Positions 1 through 5,011 of a stretch of DNA of 5,011 nucleotides are shown in pieces. A program made the translations under genes and the position numbers. Location of the stretch: contig CAZHUW010000230.1 of NCBI GenBank assembly GCA_964535295.1, forward strand, positions 1 through 5,011, read 5' to 3'. The notes beneath the pieces are model-generated. The model had not been told where the DNA came from. It did no database searches and was given only the letters and a program-made list of their open reading frames with translations. The stretch's first letter is position 1; the number at the start of each line of letters is the position of its first letter. This stretch comes from SB21 sp964535295 (GTDB lineage: Bacteria; CLD3; SB21).

Positions 1-1117
1 AGCTTTGTGGGATATCCGAGAAGCGTTAGGTAAAGATGTGGCGGACCCAATAATTTTCAATGCTATACCTCGTATTCCGGGAAGCCCTACAATGTTTCGT
101 GAACGTTTGGCAATTATCAATTCAGACCTAACACTCAATCCATCAAATCCTCATACGGCAACTCTCAATTCGATTTTTGATAGTCGAGGTATAACGGATG
201 GATCATTCACATCCAATAGCGGCCCGGTTTTTACGCAGACAATGCAAGATCAGTCCACACTTGCCGGAGTGACTTTATCCTTCACGTATAAAGCTTTCGA
301 TCCGGAAGGTGACAGAATCATTTTCGAATTACAGAACCCTCCTTCGGGCGCTACTATTAATGATTCTACAGGATATCTTACTTTTACACCATCTTCAGTT
401 GGAACCGATTCTATCATTGTTTCTGCTACAGACGCAGGCTGGGGCGGCGTAATAGGCGGGGGCAACCTTACAACGCTGGATCCAGCAATTATCACCGTCC
501 TGGTAAATGATCCACCTGCCGTACCACAGAATTTTCAGGTGGCAAGGTATCAGGTAGGGCAATACCGGCCGCGTCTAACCTGGACGGCTACATCTGAATC
601 CGATCTGGCTGGATTTTTCATTGAAAGAAAGATAGCTGGTGAAGACTGGGAAGTAATTGATTCAGTTGGACCAGGCGTGCGTAGTTATATTGACTATCAA
701 GTGATGATATGGGCCAGCCAAAATTATGAAACGGCTTATTACAGAATTCGCGCATATGACACAGCTCGTTTGTTCTCAAACTATACACCGGAGCGGTCTA
801 TTGCGTTTCATATTTTATTGAAGACATTGAATACGGCTTCTGCCGAGATCCCGACCCGGTTTGAGCTTATGGGTAATTACCCCAATCCATTCAATCCCAG
901 CACGACCATCAGATATGCCGTACCGAAAGATGTGCACGTCACGATCAAACTATACAATACGCTGGGAGCGGAAGTCATGACGCTGATAAATGAGGACAAA
1001 CCGGCGGGCTTCTATGATTTCACCTTTGACGGCTCAAGGTATGCCTCAGGTGTTTATTTTTATAAGATGACGGCAGGTGAATATACGAAAACGAAGAAAC
1101 TGATTTTGATGAAGTAA
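1..1117 (+). CDS. T9SS type A sorting domain protein with Ig-like and FN3 domains, 5'-truncated
   Basis: This is the C-terminal part of a large secreted or surface protein. The frame is open to the left edge (GCT at 2-4, then TTG), so the true start lies outside the window. Numbering from the TTG at 5, residues 1-66 contain LWDIREALG, then FRERLAIINSD and FDSRGI. These resemble the helical C-terminal end of M36/thermolysin-like gluzincin peptidases, but no HExxH motif is visible. Residues about 73-168 look like a cadherin/He_PIG-type Ig-like domain (FDPEGD, LTFTPSSVGTDSIIVSATD). Residues about 171-270 look like fibronectin type III (PAVPQNFQV, YYRIRAYD). Residues about 284-370 are a T9SS sorting domain with NYPNPFNPSTTIRYAVP at 291, ASGVYFYKM and terminal KKLILMK. 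In this family the tail directs export across the outer membrane and is then cleaved. The sorting domain is very secure and the peptidase assignment is tentative. Confidence 0.93.
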   Translation, partial: ALWDIREALGKDVADPIIFNAIPRIPGSPTMFRERLAIINSDLTLNPSNPHTATLNSIFDSRGITDGSFTSNSGPVFTQTMQDQSTLAGVTLSFTYKAFDPEGDRIIFELQNPPSGATINDSTGYLTFTPSSVGTDSIIVSATDAGWGGVIGGGNLTTLDPAIITVLVNDPPAVPQNFQVARYQVGQYRPRLTWTATSESDLAGFFIERKIAGEDWEVIDSVGPGVRSYIDYQVMIWASQNYETAYYRIRAYDTARLFSNYTPERSIAFHILLKTLNTASAEIPTRFELMGNYPNPFNPSTTIRYAVPKDVHVTIKLYNTLGAEVMTLINEDKPAGFYDFTFDGSRYASGVYFYKMTAGEYTKTKKLILMK

Positions 1118-1136
1118 AAAATAGAAGCCAATCAAA

Positions 1137-1171
1137 AAAACCTGCCGGATGTCCAAAGTCTGGCAGGTTTT
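1137..1171. terminator. Bidirectional intrinsic terminator between convergent genes
   Basis: The left arm AAAACCTGCC (1137-1146) pairs with the right arm GGCAGGTTTT (1162-1171). The stem extends inward through GGA/TCT, with one G-T pair, to a 9-nt loop at 1150-1158. A run of A precedes the stem and a T-rich tract follows it, so it can act as a Rho-independent terminator on both strands. It lies 19 bp after the stop of the secreted protein gene and abuts the TAG stop of the nuclease gene, as expected for a shared terminator. Confidence 0.85.
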
Positions 1172-1726
1172 CTATTCAACCTCTTTCCACAAACCCTTTT
1201 TATTCTCTCGTGCAAAACGGTAAGCCGACAGGAAACGGTCCTTGTATTTTACGTTTGGCGGATACGTCATCAGATTTGCATATCCAGCCTTTACAATTTC
1301 CTCGTTGATCATTCGCCCGTCTTCAAAATAAAGATATGCAAGTAAACGCCCGTATTTGTCACGCTCATTGACATCGATCTCTACCTTTACTTGAGCGCCT
1401 TCAGACACAAGCTGTTTTACAAAATTTTTCGATTCGTTCCCCTGTTTGACTATCACCTTGATATCCGCGCCTGTTCGCGCCGCATCTTTTTCTGCTTTCG
1501 CATTGGCATGCGCTTCGGGCGTATCGATCCCGATCAGACGAACCTTTTCGATCTTGCCTTGATACCTGATCTCAAACGTATCTCCGTCAACAATTTTAAC
1601 GATCTCCGCCTTCGATCGGTTTACATTTAAAAAGTCAAGGCCTGGCGGTTGGTAATATACGATTCCGCCGGCGAATACTGCTATAAAGAACAATAGCCAT
1701 TTTACAAATCGCCGTATTTTTCTCAT
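1172..1726 (-). CDS. Thermonuclease (staphylococcal nuclease-like, SNase) family protein, membrane-anchored or exported
   Basis: This is a predicted calcium-dependent phosphodiesterase that cuts DNA and/or RNA, probably outside the cytoplasm. Residues 1-6 are basic (MRKIRR) and about 7-25 are hydrophobic, giving a signal anchor or uncleaved signal peptide with no clear signal peptidase site. The OB-fold SNase domain spans about 38-182. Its signatures are VDGDTF (46-51), VRLIGIDTPE (62-71) and DKYGRLLAYLY (123-133). By alignment to S. aureus nuclease, R63, E71 and R127 correspond to catalytic Arg35, Glu43 and Arg87, and D49 and D68 to calcium ligands Asp21 and Asp40, so all key residues are present. 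The 184-aa length is normal for a SNase with an N-terminal anchor. The ATG at 1726 is the only sensible start. A possible AAGG lies about 15 nt upstream, too far to be a good ribosome site. The gene converges on the T9SS gene and diverges from the DUF1257 gene. Its role could be nutrient acquisition or extracellular DNA turnover. Confidence 0.95.
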   Translation of the reverse strand: MRKIRRFVKWLLFFIAVFAGGIVYYQPPGLDFLNVNRSKAEIVKIVDGDTFEIRYQGKIEKVRLIGIDTPEAHANAKAEKDAARTGADIKVIVKQGNESKNFVKQLVSEGAQVKVEIDVNERDKYGRLLAYLYFEDGRMINEEIVKAGYANLMTYPPNVKYKDRFLSAYRFARENKKGLWKEVE

Positions 1727-1846
1727 TTCAGCAACGTGAACCTTTCACAGTTTTTGTTTCAAGATACGTAAATTAAGTTTGCATGACTGTGGTATTTTAT
1801 ATAATTTCTATGAAATTCATGTTTACCCCAATCGAAAGCTTGCTCC
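1727..1846. promoter_or_regulatory. AT-rich divergent intergenic region with promoter candidate
   Basis: This gap lies between the divergent starts of the nuclease gene (-) and the DUF1257 gene (+). On the + strand TATAAT occurs at 1800-1805, with a weak -35-like TTTGCA at 1778-1783 (16-bp spacer). Transcription would then begin near 1812, giving a leader of about 35 nt. Directly overlapping and following the -10 is a perfect 6-bp inverted repeat, AATTTC (1803-1808) and GAAATT (1812-1817), with a 3-nt centre. It could be an operator but is too short to be sure. The near-palindromic TTATATAA core could also serve the opposite strand. FCB bacteria often use a different promoter consensus (TTTG / TAnnTTTG), which I do not see cleanly on either strand. 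Confidence 0.4.
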
Positions 1847-2218
1847 ATGTCCAAATTTGTGTCCCTGAAAACGTCCCTGACTGAACGCGTTTTTCTGGTT
1901 CCGGCGCTCAAGCAGCTTCACTGTGAGATCCTCAAAACGAAAAAAGTAAAAACGCTGCTCAACCGCGTTTATGATGTGGATATTGCCGTTAAAACGCCCT
2001 TCGGCATTGTCGGTTTCATCAGGAACAAGAAAGGCGAATTTGAACTCTCCGGCGACGATATGATACTGAAAAAGGGCTCCAAATTCATAGAGCAGCTTAC
2101 GCAAAAATATGCATACAATAAAGTTGTAACGGAAGCAAAAAAAGCGGGATTTCAACTTGTAAAAGAAACTTCAGGATCGGATCAATCGGTCCGACTGGTA
2201 TTGAGGAAATGGAGTTAA
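1847..2218 (+). CDS. DUF1257 (Ycf35-like) domain protein
   Basis: This is a 123-aa soluble protein with no signal peptide or membrane segment. It matches the DUF1257/Ycf35 family pattern along its whole length. The N-terminus is MSKFVSLKTSL, where the family usually begins MSHF followed by a short KT-containing strand. The central segment is FGIVGFIRNKKGEFELSGD (52-70), the hallmark QKYAYNKV lies at 86-93, and the C-terminus is VRLVLRKWS (115-123). The family is known from cyanobacteria, algal plastids (ycf35) and scattered bacteria, and I know of no established biochemical function. The usual His at position 3 is Lys here. The ATG at 1847 is the first in-frame start after the TGA at 1811. 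No clear Shine-Dalgarno sequence precedes it, which is common in FCB bacteria. The next gene encodes DUF2997, a recurrent partner, which strongly supports the assignment. The pair probably works together, but the role is unknown. Confidence 0.85.
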   Translation: MSKFVSLKTSLTERVFLVPALKQLHCEILKTKKVKTLLNRVYDVDIAVKTPFGIVGFIRNKKGEFELSGDDMILKKGSKFIEQLTQKYAYNKVVTEAKKAGFQLVKETSGSDQSVRLVLRKWS

Positions 2219-2219
2219 C

Positions 2220-2247
2220 GATTGTTGATTGATGATTTACGATTGAC
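2220..2247 (+). repeat. Heptameric GATTNNN tandem repeat (four units)
   Basis: Four consecutive 7-bp units are visible: GATTGTT, then GATTGAT, then GATTTAC, then GATTGAC. The array is followed by a further G. The preceding 7 bp (AGTTAAC, 2213-2219), which contain the stop codon of the DUF1257 gene, look like a degenerate fifth unit. The array fills over half of the 52-bp gap before the DUF2997 gene. GATT is invariant while the last three bases vary, which suggests an old or constrained array rather than a recent slippage product. Confidence 0.8.
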
Positions 2248-2258
2248 GTTTTTATAAT

Positions 2259-2264
2259 AAAGGA
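2259..2264 (+). promoter_or_regulatory. Shine-Dalgarno site of the DUF2997 gene
   Basis: AAAGGA ends 6 nt before the ATG at 2271, a good spacing for a ribosome binding site. It fixes the start of this small gene. A TATAAT string at 2253-2258 lies directly upstream and overlaps the leader. It sits too close to the ATG to be a convincing promoter. Confidence 0.7.
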
Positions 2265-2270
2265 TCTTGC

Positions 2271-2471
2271 ATGCCGGAAAATGTTCAGGAAATAGAATTC
2301 ACGATAAAAAAGGACGGCTCCGTCGAATATACGATCAAAGGTATCAAAGGCGGCTCATGCGACGATTTGTCCAGAGTGTTTGAAGAATTAGGAACCGTGA
2401 CCGCCTCAAAAAAGACATCGGAGTATTTCGAGAAAGAGCCGGACGTAAAGATCATAACTCAAAGAAAATAG
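2271..2471 (+). CDS. DUF2997 domain protein (small)
   Basis: This 66-aa protein fits the DUF2997 family. It opens with a beta-rich stretch (IEFTIKKDGSVEYTIKGIKG, 8-27), continues with a G-x-x-G-G-S-C motif (24-30, conserved Cys at C30), a short helix DLSRVFEELG (32-41), and the TSEYFEKE segment (49-56) that corresponds to the family's TxEYYE region. Members are typically about 60-80 aa, so this one is complete. The start is supported by a Shine-Dalgarno sequence 6 nt upstream. The function is not known to me. The single invariant Cys after a Gly-rich turn could be a thiol, metal or conjugation site, but that is speculation. It lies 52 bp after the DUF1257 gene and 25 bp before the AtuA-like gene, all on one strand. 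DUF1257 and DUF2997 genes recur next to each other in cyanobacteria and other bacteria, often near an AAA ATPase gene that is not seen here. Confidence 0.85.
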   Translation: MPENVQEIEFTIKKDGSVEYTIKGIKGGSCDDLSRVFEELGTVTASKKTSEYFEKEPDVKIITQRK

Positions 2472-2487
2472 CTGACGCGGCTAACAT

Positions 2488-2491
2488 GGAG
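2488..2491 (+). promoter_or_regulatory. Shine-Dalgarno site of the AtuA-like gene
   Basis: GGAG lies 5 nt before the ATG at 2497, within a purine-rich GGAGCAGGG stretch. It supports this start and efficient translation independent of the upstream gene. Confidence 0.65.
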
Positions 2492-2496
2492 CAGGG

Positions 2497-3864
2497 ATGA
2501 AAGATAAGATTTATATTGCCAACGGACAGGGATTTTGGGGCGACAGCATCGACGCGCCGGTGGAATTGGTCAAAGGCGGGAAACTGGACTATCTGACGCT
2601 GGATTATCTTGCCGAAGTAACGATGTCGATCATGCAAAGGCAAAAAATTAAAAAGCCGGCGCTCGGTTACGCAACCGACTTTGTTCAACTGATCGAACGC
2701 ATCCTGCCGGCGATCATGGATAAGAATATCAAAGTCATTGCCAATGCCGGCGGCGTGAATCCCGAAGCCTGCCGCGAAGCCGTATTCAATGTAGCAAAAA
2801 AACTCGGTATCAAAGGTCTGAAGATCGGCATTGTTCACGGCGATAATATTCTGGACCGCATTAAGGAATTTGAATCTCAGAATATTGCCATGAAAAGCAT
2901 GGACAGCGGCGAGAGTTTGTACGATCTGATCAAAAAAGGAAACGATATCCTCAGTGCCAATGTTTACATGAGTTCGGCGCCTTTGGTTGAGGCGCTGGCT
3001 CAAGGTGCGCAGATCATCATTGCCGGACGCACGACCGATACGGGATTGGCGATGGCGCCTATGGTGCATGAATTCGGCTGGAAGTGGGACGACTGGAATA
3101 AACTGGCAGCCGGCACGGTGGCCGGGCACATCATCGAATGCGGTGCGCAATGTTCGGGGGGGAATTTTACAAGGTGGCGCGACGTGCCCGAGTTGTGGAA
3201 TGTCGGCTACCCCATCGTCGAGGCGCATCCGGACGGAACATTTTATGTGACGAAACACGACGGTACCGGCGGTTTGGTTTCTGTGGATACGGTATCGGAA
3301 CAGCTTGTTTATGAAATGGGCGATGCCAAGAATTACATCACGCCCGACGTTATTGCCGATTTTACTTCCATTCGGCTGGAACAAGCAGGCAAAGACCGCG
3401 TAAAAGTTTTCGACATCAAAGGAAAACCATCCACCGAATTCTTTAAGGTCAGCGCGAGTTATCTCAAGGGCTACAAGGCTTCCGGACAGCTCACTATCTC
3501 CGGCCCGGACGCTTATGAAAAAGCAAAATTGTGCGGCGACATGTTATGGAAACGCCTTGCCCGCGCGGGCATGACGTATGAAGAAACAAGTACCGAATTT
3601 CTCGGCGTCAATTCGTGTCACGAAGGTATCGTTTCCATTCCATCGCAGATCAATGAAGTGGTTTTGCGGGTCGGCGTAAAAGACAAAGACCAGAAAAAGG
3701 TGGATCGGTTTGGCAAAGAATTGGCTCCCCTGGTCACCAGCGGACCTCCCGGCGTGACCGGCTTTGCCGGCGGCAGGCCTAAACCTCAGGAGATCGTTGC
3801 GTTTTTTCCGGCACTCATTCCAAAAAAGCTGATAACCACCACAGTTAGTGTTGAGAAAGTCTAA
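2497..3864 (+). CDS. Acyclic terpene utilization AtuA family protein (DUF1446)
   Basis: This 455-aa cytoplasmic protein belongs to the AtuA/DUF1446 family. The N-terminus shows G-x-G-F-x-G-D (10-16) and LDYLAE (35-40), followed by ATDF (59-62) and NAGGVNP (83-89). Further conserved segments are GRTTD (177-181), GHIIECGAQCSGGNF (210-224), PIVEAHPDGTF (239-249) and SGPPGVTGFAGGRP (415-428). In Pseudomonas, AtuA is longer (roughly 600 aa) and is encoded with the citronellol/geraniol catabolic genes, but its exact reaction is not settled. Shorter proteins of about 450 aa like this one lack the C-terminal AtuA-like ferredoxin-fold region, which in other genomes may be a separate small gene. Here the next gene is a response regulator instead. 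No acyl-CoA carboxylase, dehydrogenase or hydratase gene is in view, so terpene use should not be assumed. It may act on another branched or CoA-linked acid. Family membership is strong and the substrate is unknown. Confidence 0.92.
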   Translation: MKDKIYIANGQGFWGDSIDAPVELVKGGKLDYLTLDYLAEVTMSIMQRQKIKKPALGYATDFVQLIERILPAIMDKNIKVIANAGGVNPEACREAVFNVAKKLGIKGLKIGIVHGDNILDRIKEFESQNIAMKSMDSGESLYDLIKKGNDILSANVYMSSAPLVEALAQGAQIIIAGRTTDTGLAMAPMVHEFGWKWDDWNKLAAGTVAGHIIECGAQCSGGNFTRWRDVPELWNVGYPIVEAHPDGTFYVTKHDGTGGLVSVDTVSEQLVYEMGDAKNYITPDVIADFTSIRLEQAGKDRVKVFDIKGKPSTEFFKVSASYLKGYKASGQLTISGPDAYEKAKLCGDMLWKRLARAGMTYEETSTEFLGVNSCHEGIVSIPSQINEVVLRVGVKDKDQKKVDRFGKELAPLVTSGPPGVTGFAGGRPKPQEIVAFFPALIPKKLITTTVSVEKV

Positions 3865-3873
3865 TTATATCGA

Positions 3874-5011
3874 ATGAAAAAAATATTGTACATAGAAGAT
3901 GATCCTGTTTCCATGATTCTCATCACCAAGATCGTGGACAAAATGGGGCATCAGATCATTCCGGCGCTGAACAGCGAAGAAGGCATTGCCAAAGCTTACG
4001 CGTACAAGCCCGATCTGATTCTTATGGACATTTTCCTTCCGGGGGTTGACGGCCTCGAAACGACCATGCACATCCGCAGTTCCGACAAACTCAGCCACAT
4101 ACCGGTCATCGCGATCACCGCCGGCCAGAGCCCGGGCGATCAGGAATTAGCTATGGCCGCGGGATGCGACGGTTTTCTGACCAAGCCGGTCGATGTGAAT
4201 CGTTTTGTCAATTACATCACAGAATATCTCGACGGCAAAGTACAAATTCGTAATAAATTCGACCCGAAAGAAGAAAATATCGGGTTGAAGAAATTCTCCC
4301 AGCGTCTGGTGCAACGTCTGACCGATAAGATCCATGAACTCTCACACTCCAACGCCGAACTTGAGATCGCCAACCGTACTCTCGATAAACTCGTAAAAGA
4401 TGTTCGCGATAATAATTCCGATCTTTTGCAGTTCAACTACGCGGCCAACCAAATATTAACAATCTCCAGCAGGGAGAAATTATATCAATATCTCCCTAGT
4501 CTTATCTGCGACCAACTCAATATGATCAGTGCGGCGGTGTATGTGGTCAATGAAAAGCAAATGACTCTGGACATCTATTCACACTGCAGGGTAAAACAAC
4601 AACCGGACTCTGATCACATAGGATTTTCTCAGCCGCCTTTCTTCGATATCGTATACTTCCAAGAGCCTTATCTTTTCGATCCGCATTGGACGCAAGCCGC
4701 TCAAAAAGTTGATGAAGCCATGGTAAGTAAGTTATCGCCGATCAAAGAATCTTTTCAATCACAAATCGTTTATTTCTTGCCGATCATCGGCCGGCCCGCC
4801 GGGCACAGCGGGTTTGATTGTCAAAATCAGGATTGCCAGGCTTTCATCAACCAGGATCTTAACTGGTGGAACAAACAAATTCATAACCTCGACCGTCAGG
4901 GCCTCTATTTCGAAACTCAGTTAAAACAGGTCAGTGAATTCTATTTCAATTGCTGCCTTTACCGGCTGAAAGGCGTGCTGGCACTGGGTATCCAGGAAGA
5001 CCGGCTGGATG
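3874..5011 (+). CDS. Response regulator: REC, coiled coil and GAF-like region, 3'-truncated
   Basis: This frame is open from the ATG at 3874 to the window edge (379 codons, no stop). Residues 1-120 are a complete receiver domain: acidic pair D9/D10, phosphoacceptor D52 in LILMDIFLPG, T82 in AITAG and K104 in TKPVD. Residues about 138-186 form a heptad-rich coiled coil (KFSQRLVQRLTDKIHELSHS onward). Residues about 187-350 look like a divergent GAF-type sensor domain (NYAANQILTISSREKLYQYL, then ISAAVYVVNEKQMTLDIYS). Within or just after it is C316-x4-C321-x-A-F-x4-DL-x-WW332, resembling a two-CW motif. The output domain (histidine kinase, GGDEF or other) would lie beyond the window. It starts 9 bp after the AtuA-like stop, with no clear Shine-Dalgarno sequence (GAGAAAG is about 14 nt upstream), so translational coupling is possible. 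The likely role is a cytoplasmic phosphorelay component integrating a second signal through the GAF-like region. Confidence 0.9.
   Translation, partial: MKKILYIEDDPVSMILITKIVDKMGHQIIPALNSEEGIAKAYAYKPDLILMDIFLPGVDGLETTMHIRSSDKLSHIPVIAITAGQSPGDQELAMAAGCDGFLTKPVDVNRFVNYITEYLDGKVQIRNKFDPKEENIGLKKFSQRLVQRLTDKIHELSHSNAELEIANRTLDKLVKDVRDNNSDLLQFNYAANQILTISSREKLYQYLPSLICDQLNMISAAVYVVNEKQMTLDIYSHCRVKQQPDSDHIGFSQPPFFDIVYFQEPYLFDPHWTQAAQKVDEAMVSKLSPIKESFQSQIVYFLPIIGRPAGHSGFDCQNQDCQAFINQDLNWWNKQIHNLDRQGLYFETQLKQVSEFYFNCCLYRLKGVLALGIQEDRLD

Noticed and set aside
1137..1171. Hairpin considered as a small RNA, attachment site or repeat element
   Set aside because: Its position between two convergent stop codons and its A/T-flanked GC stem are fully explained by a shared intrinsic terminator.
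1823..2155. Antisense frame (110 codons) opposite the DUF1257 gene
   Set aside because: The sense frame matches a known family along its whole length. The antisense product is low in recognisable structure and rich in F and R.
2253..2258. TATAAT as an internal promoter for the DUF2997 gene
   Set aside because: A -35-like TTGATG sits 18 bp upstream, but transcription would start inside or after the Shine-Dalgarno sequence, leaving a leader of only about 6 nt. The hexamer is probably chance in an AT-rich gap.
2452..3384. Long antisense open frame (310 codons) on the minus strand across the DUF2997 end and the AtuA-like gene
   Set aside because: It lies opposite a strongly recognised family gene. 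Its translation is rich in H, R and F with no recognisable domain, as expected for a shadow frame of a codon-biased gene.
3865..4335. Minus-strand short frames opposite the response regulator's receiver domain
   Set aside because: The + strand frame carries every receiver-domain active residue (D9/D10, D52, T82, K104) and stays open to the edge.
1847..5011. The four + strand genes considered as a defence or conflict system
   Set aside because: No nuclease, toxin, NTPase or transmembrane effector is encoded among them. The nearby SNase gene is on the opposite strand with its own likely export signal, so there is no direct support in this window.

Overview
The window looks like chromosomal DNA of an FCB-superphylum bacterium (Ignavibacteria, Calditrichota, KSB1 or a similar lineage), probably from an environmental or metagenomic genome. 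The main evidence is the C-terminal type IX secretion (T9SS) sorting domain of the first gene, with its NYPNPFNPST signature and a terminal KKLILMK. Base composition is moderate and fairly even, and no tRNA, rRNA, insertion sequence or CRISPR array was seen. Phylum-level placement is inference.

Layout. Positions 1-1117 (+) hold the 3' part of a secreted multidomain protein: a tail resembling a gluzincin (M36-like) metallopeptidase, an Ig-like domain, a fibronectin type III domain and the T9SS signal. A hairpin at 1137-1171, A-rich on one side and T-rich on the other, separates it from a convergent gene. That gene, 1172-1726 (-), encodes a membrane-anchored or exported staphylococcal-nuclease-like protein. 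A 120-bp AT-rich divergent intergenic region (1727-1846) carries a TATAAT-type promoter candidate.

From 1847 on, four genes run on the + strand with gaps of 52, 25 and 9 bp, consistent with one transcript. They are a DUF1257 (Ycf35-like) protein, a small DUF2997 protein, a 455-aa AtuA/DUF1446-family protein, and a response regulator that runs off the right edge. The last has a REC domain, a coiled coil and a GAF-like region containing a degenerate two-CW-like Cys motif. It is open to the window end, with its ATG at 3874.

How they work together. DUF1257 and DUF2997 are a recurring gene pair of unknown function, and finding them adjacent supports both calls. No AAA ATPase, which I recall as a frequent partner, is visible here. 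The AtuA homologue sits without any acyclic-terpene catabolic genes in view, so its substrate is unknown. The response regulator starts 9 bp after it and may be co-transcribed. The most noteworthy non-coding feature is a heptameric GATTNNN tandem array filling the gap between DUF1257 and DUF2997.
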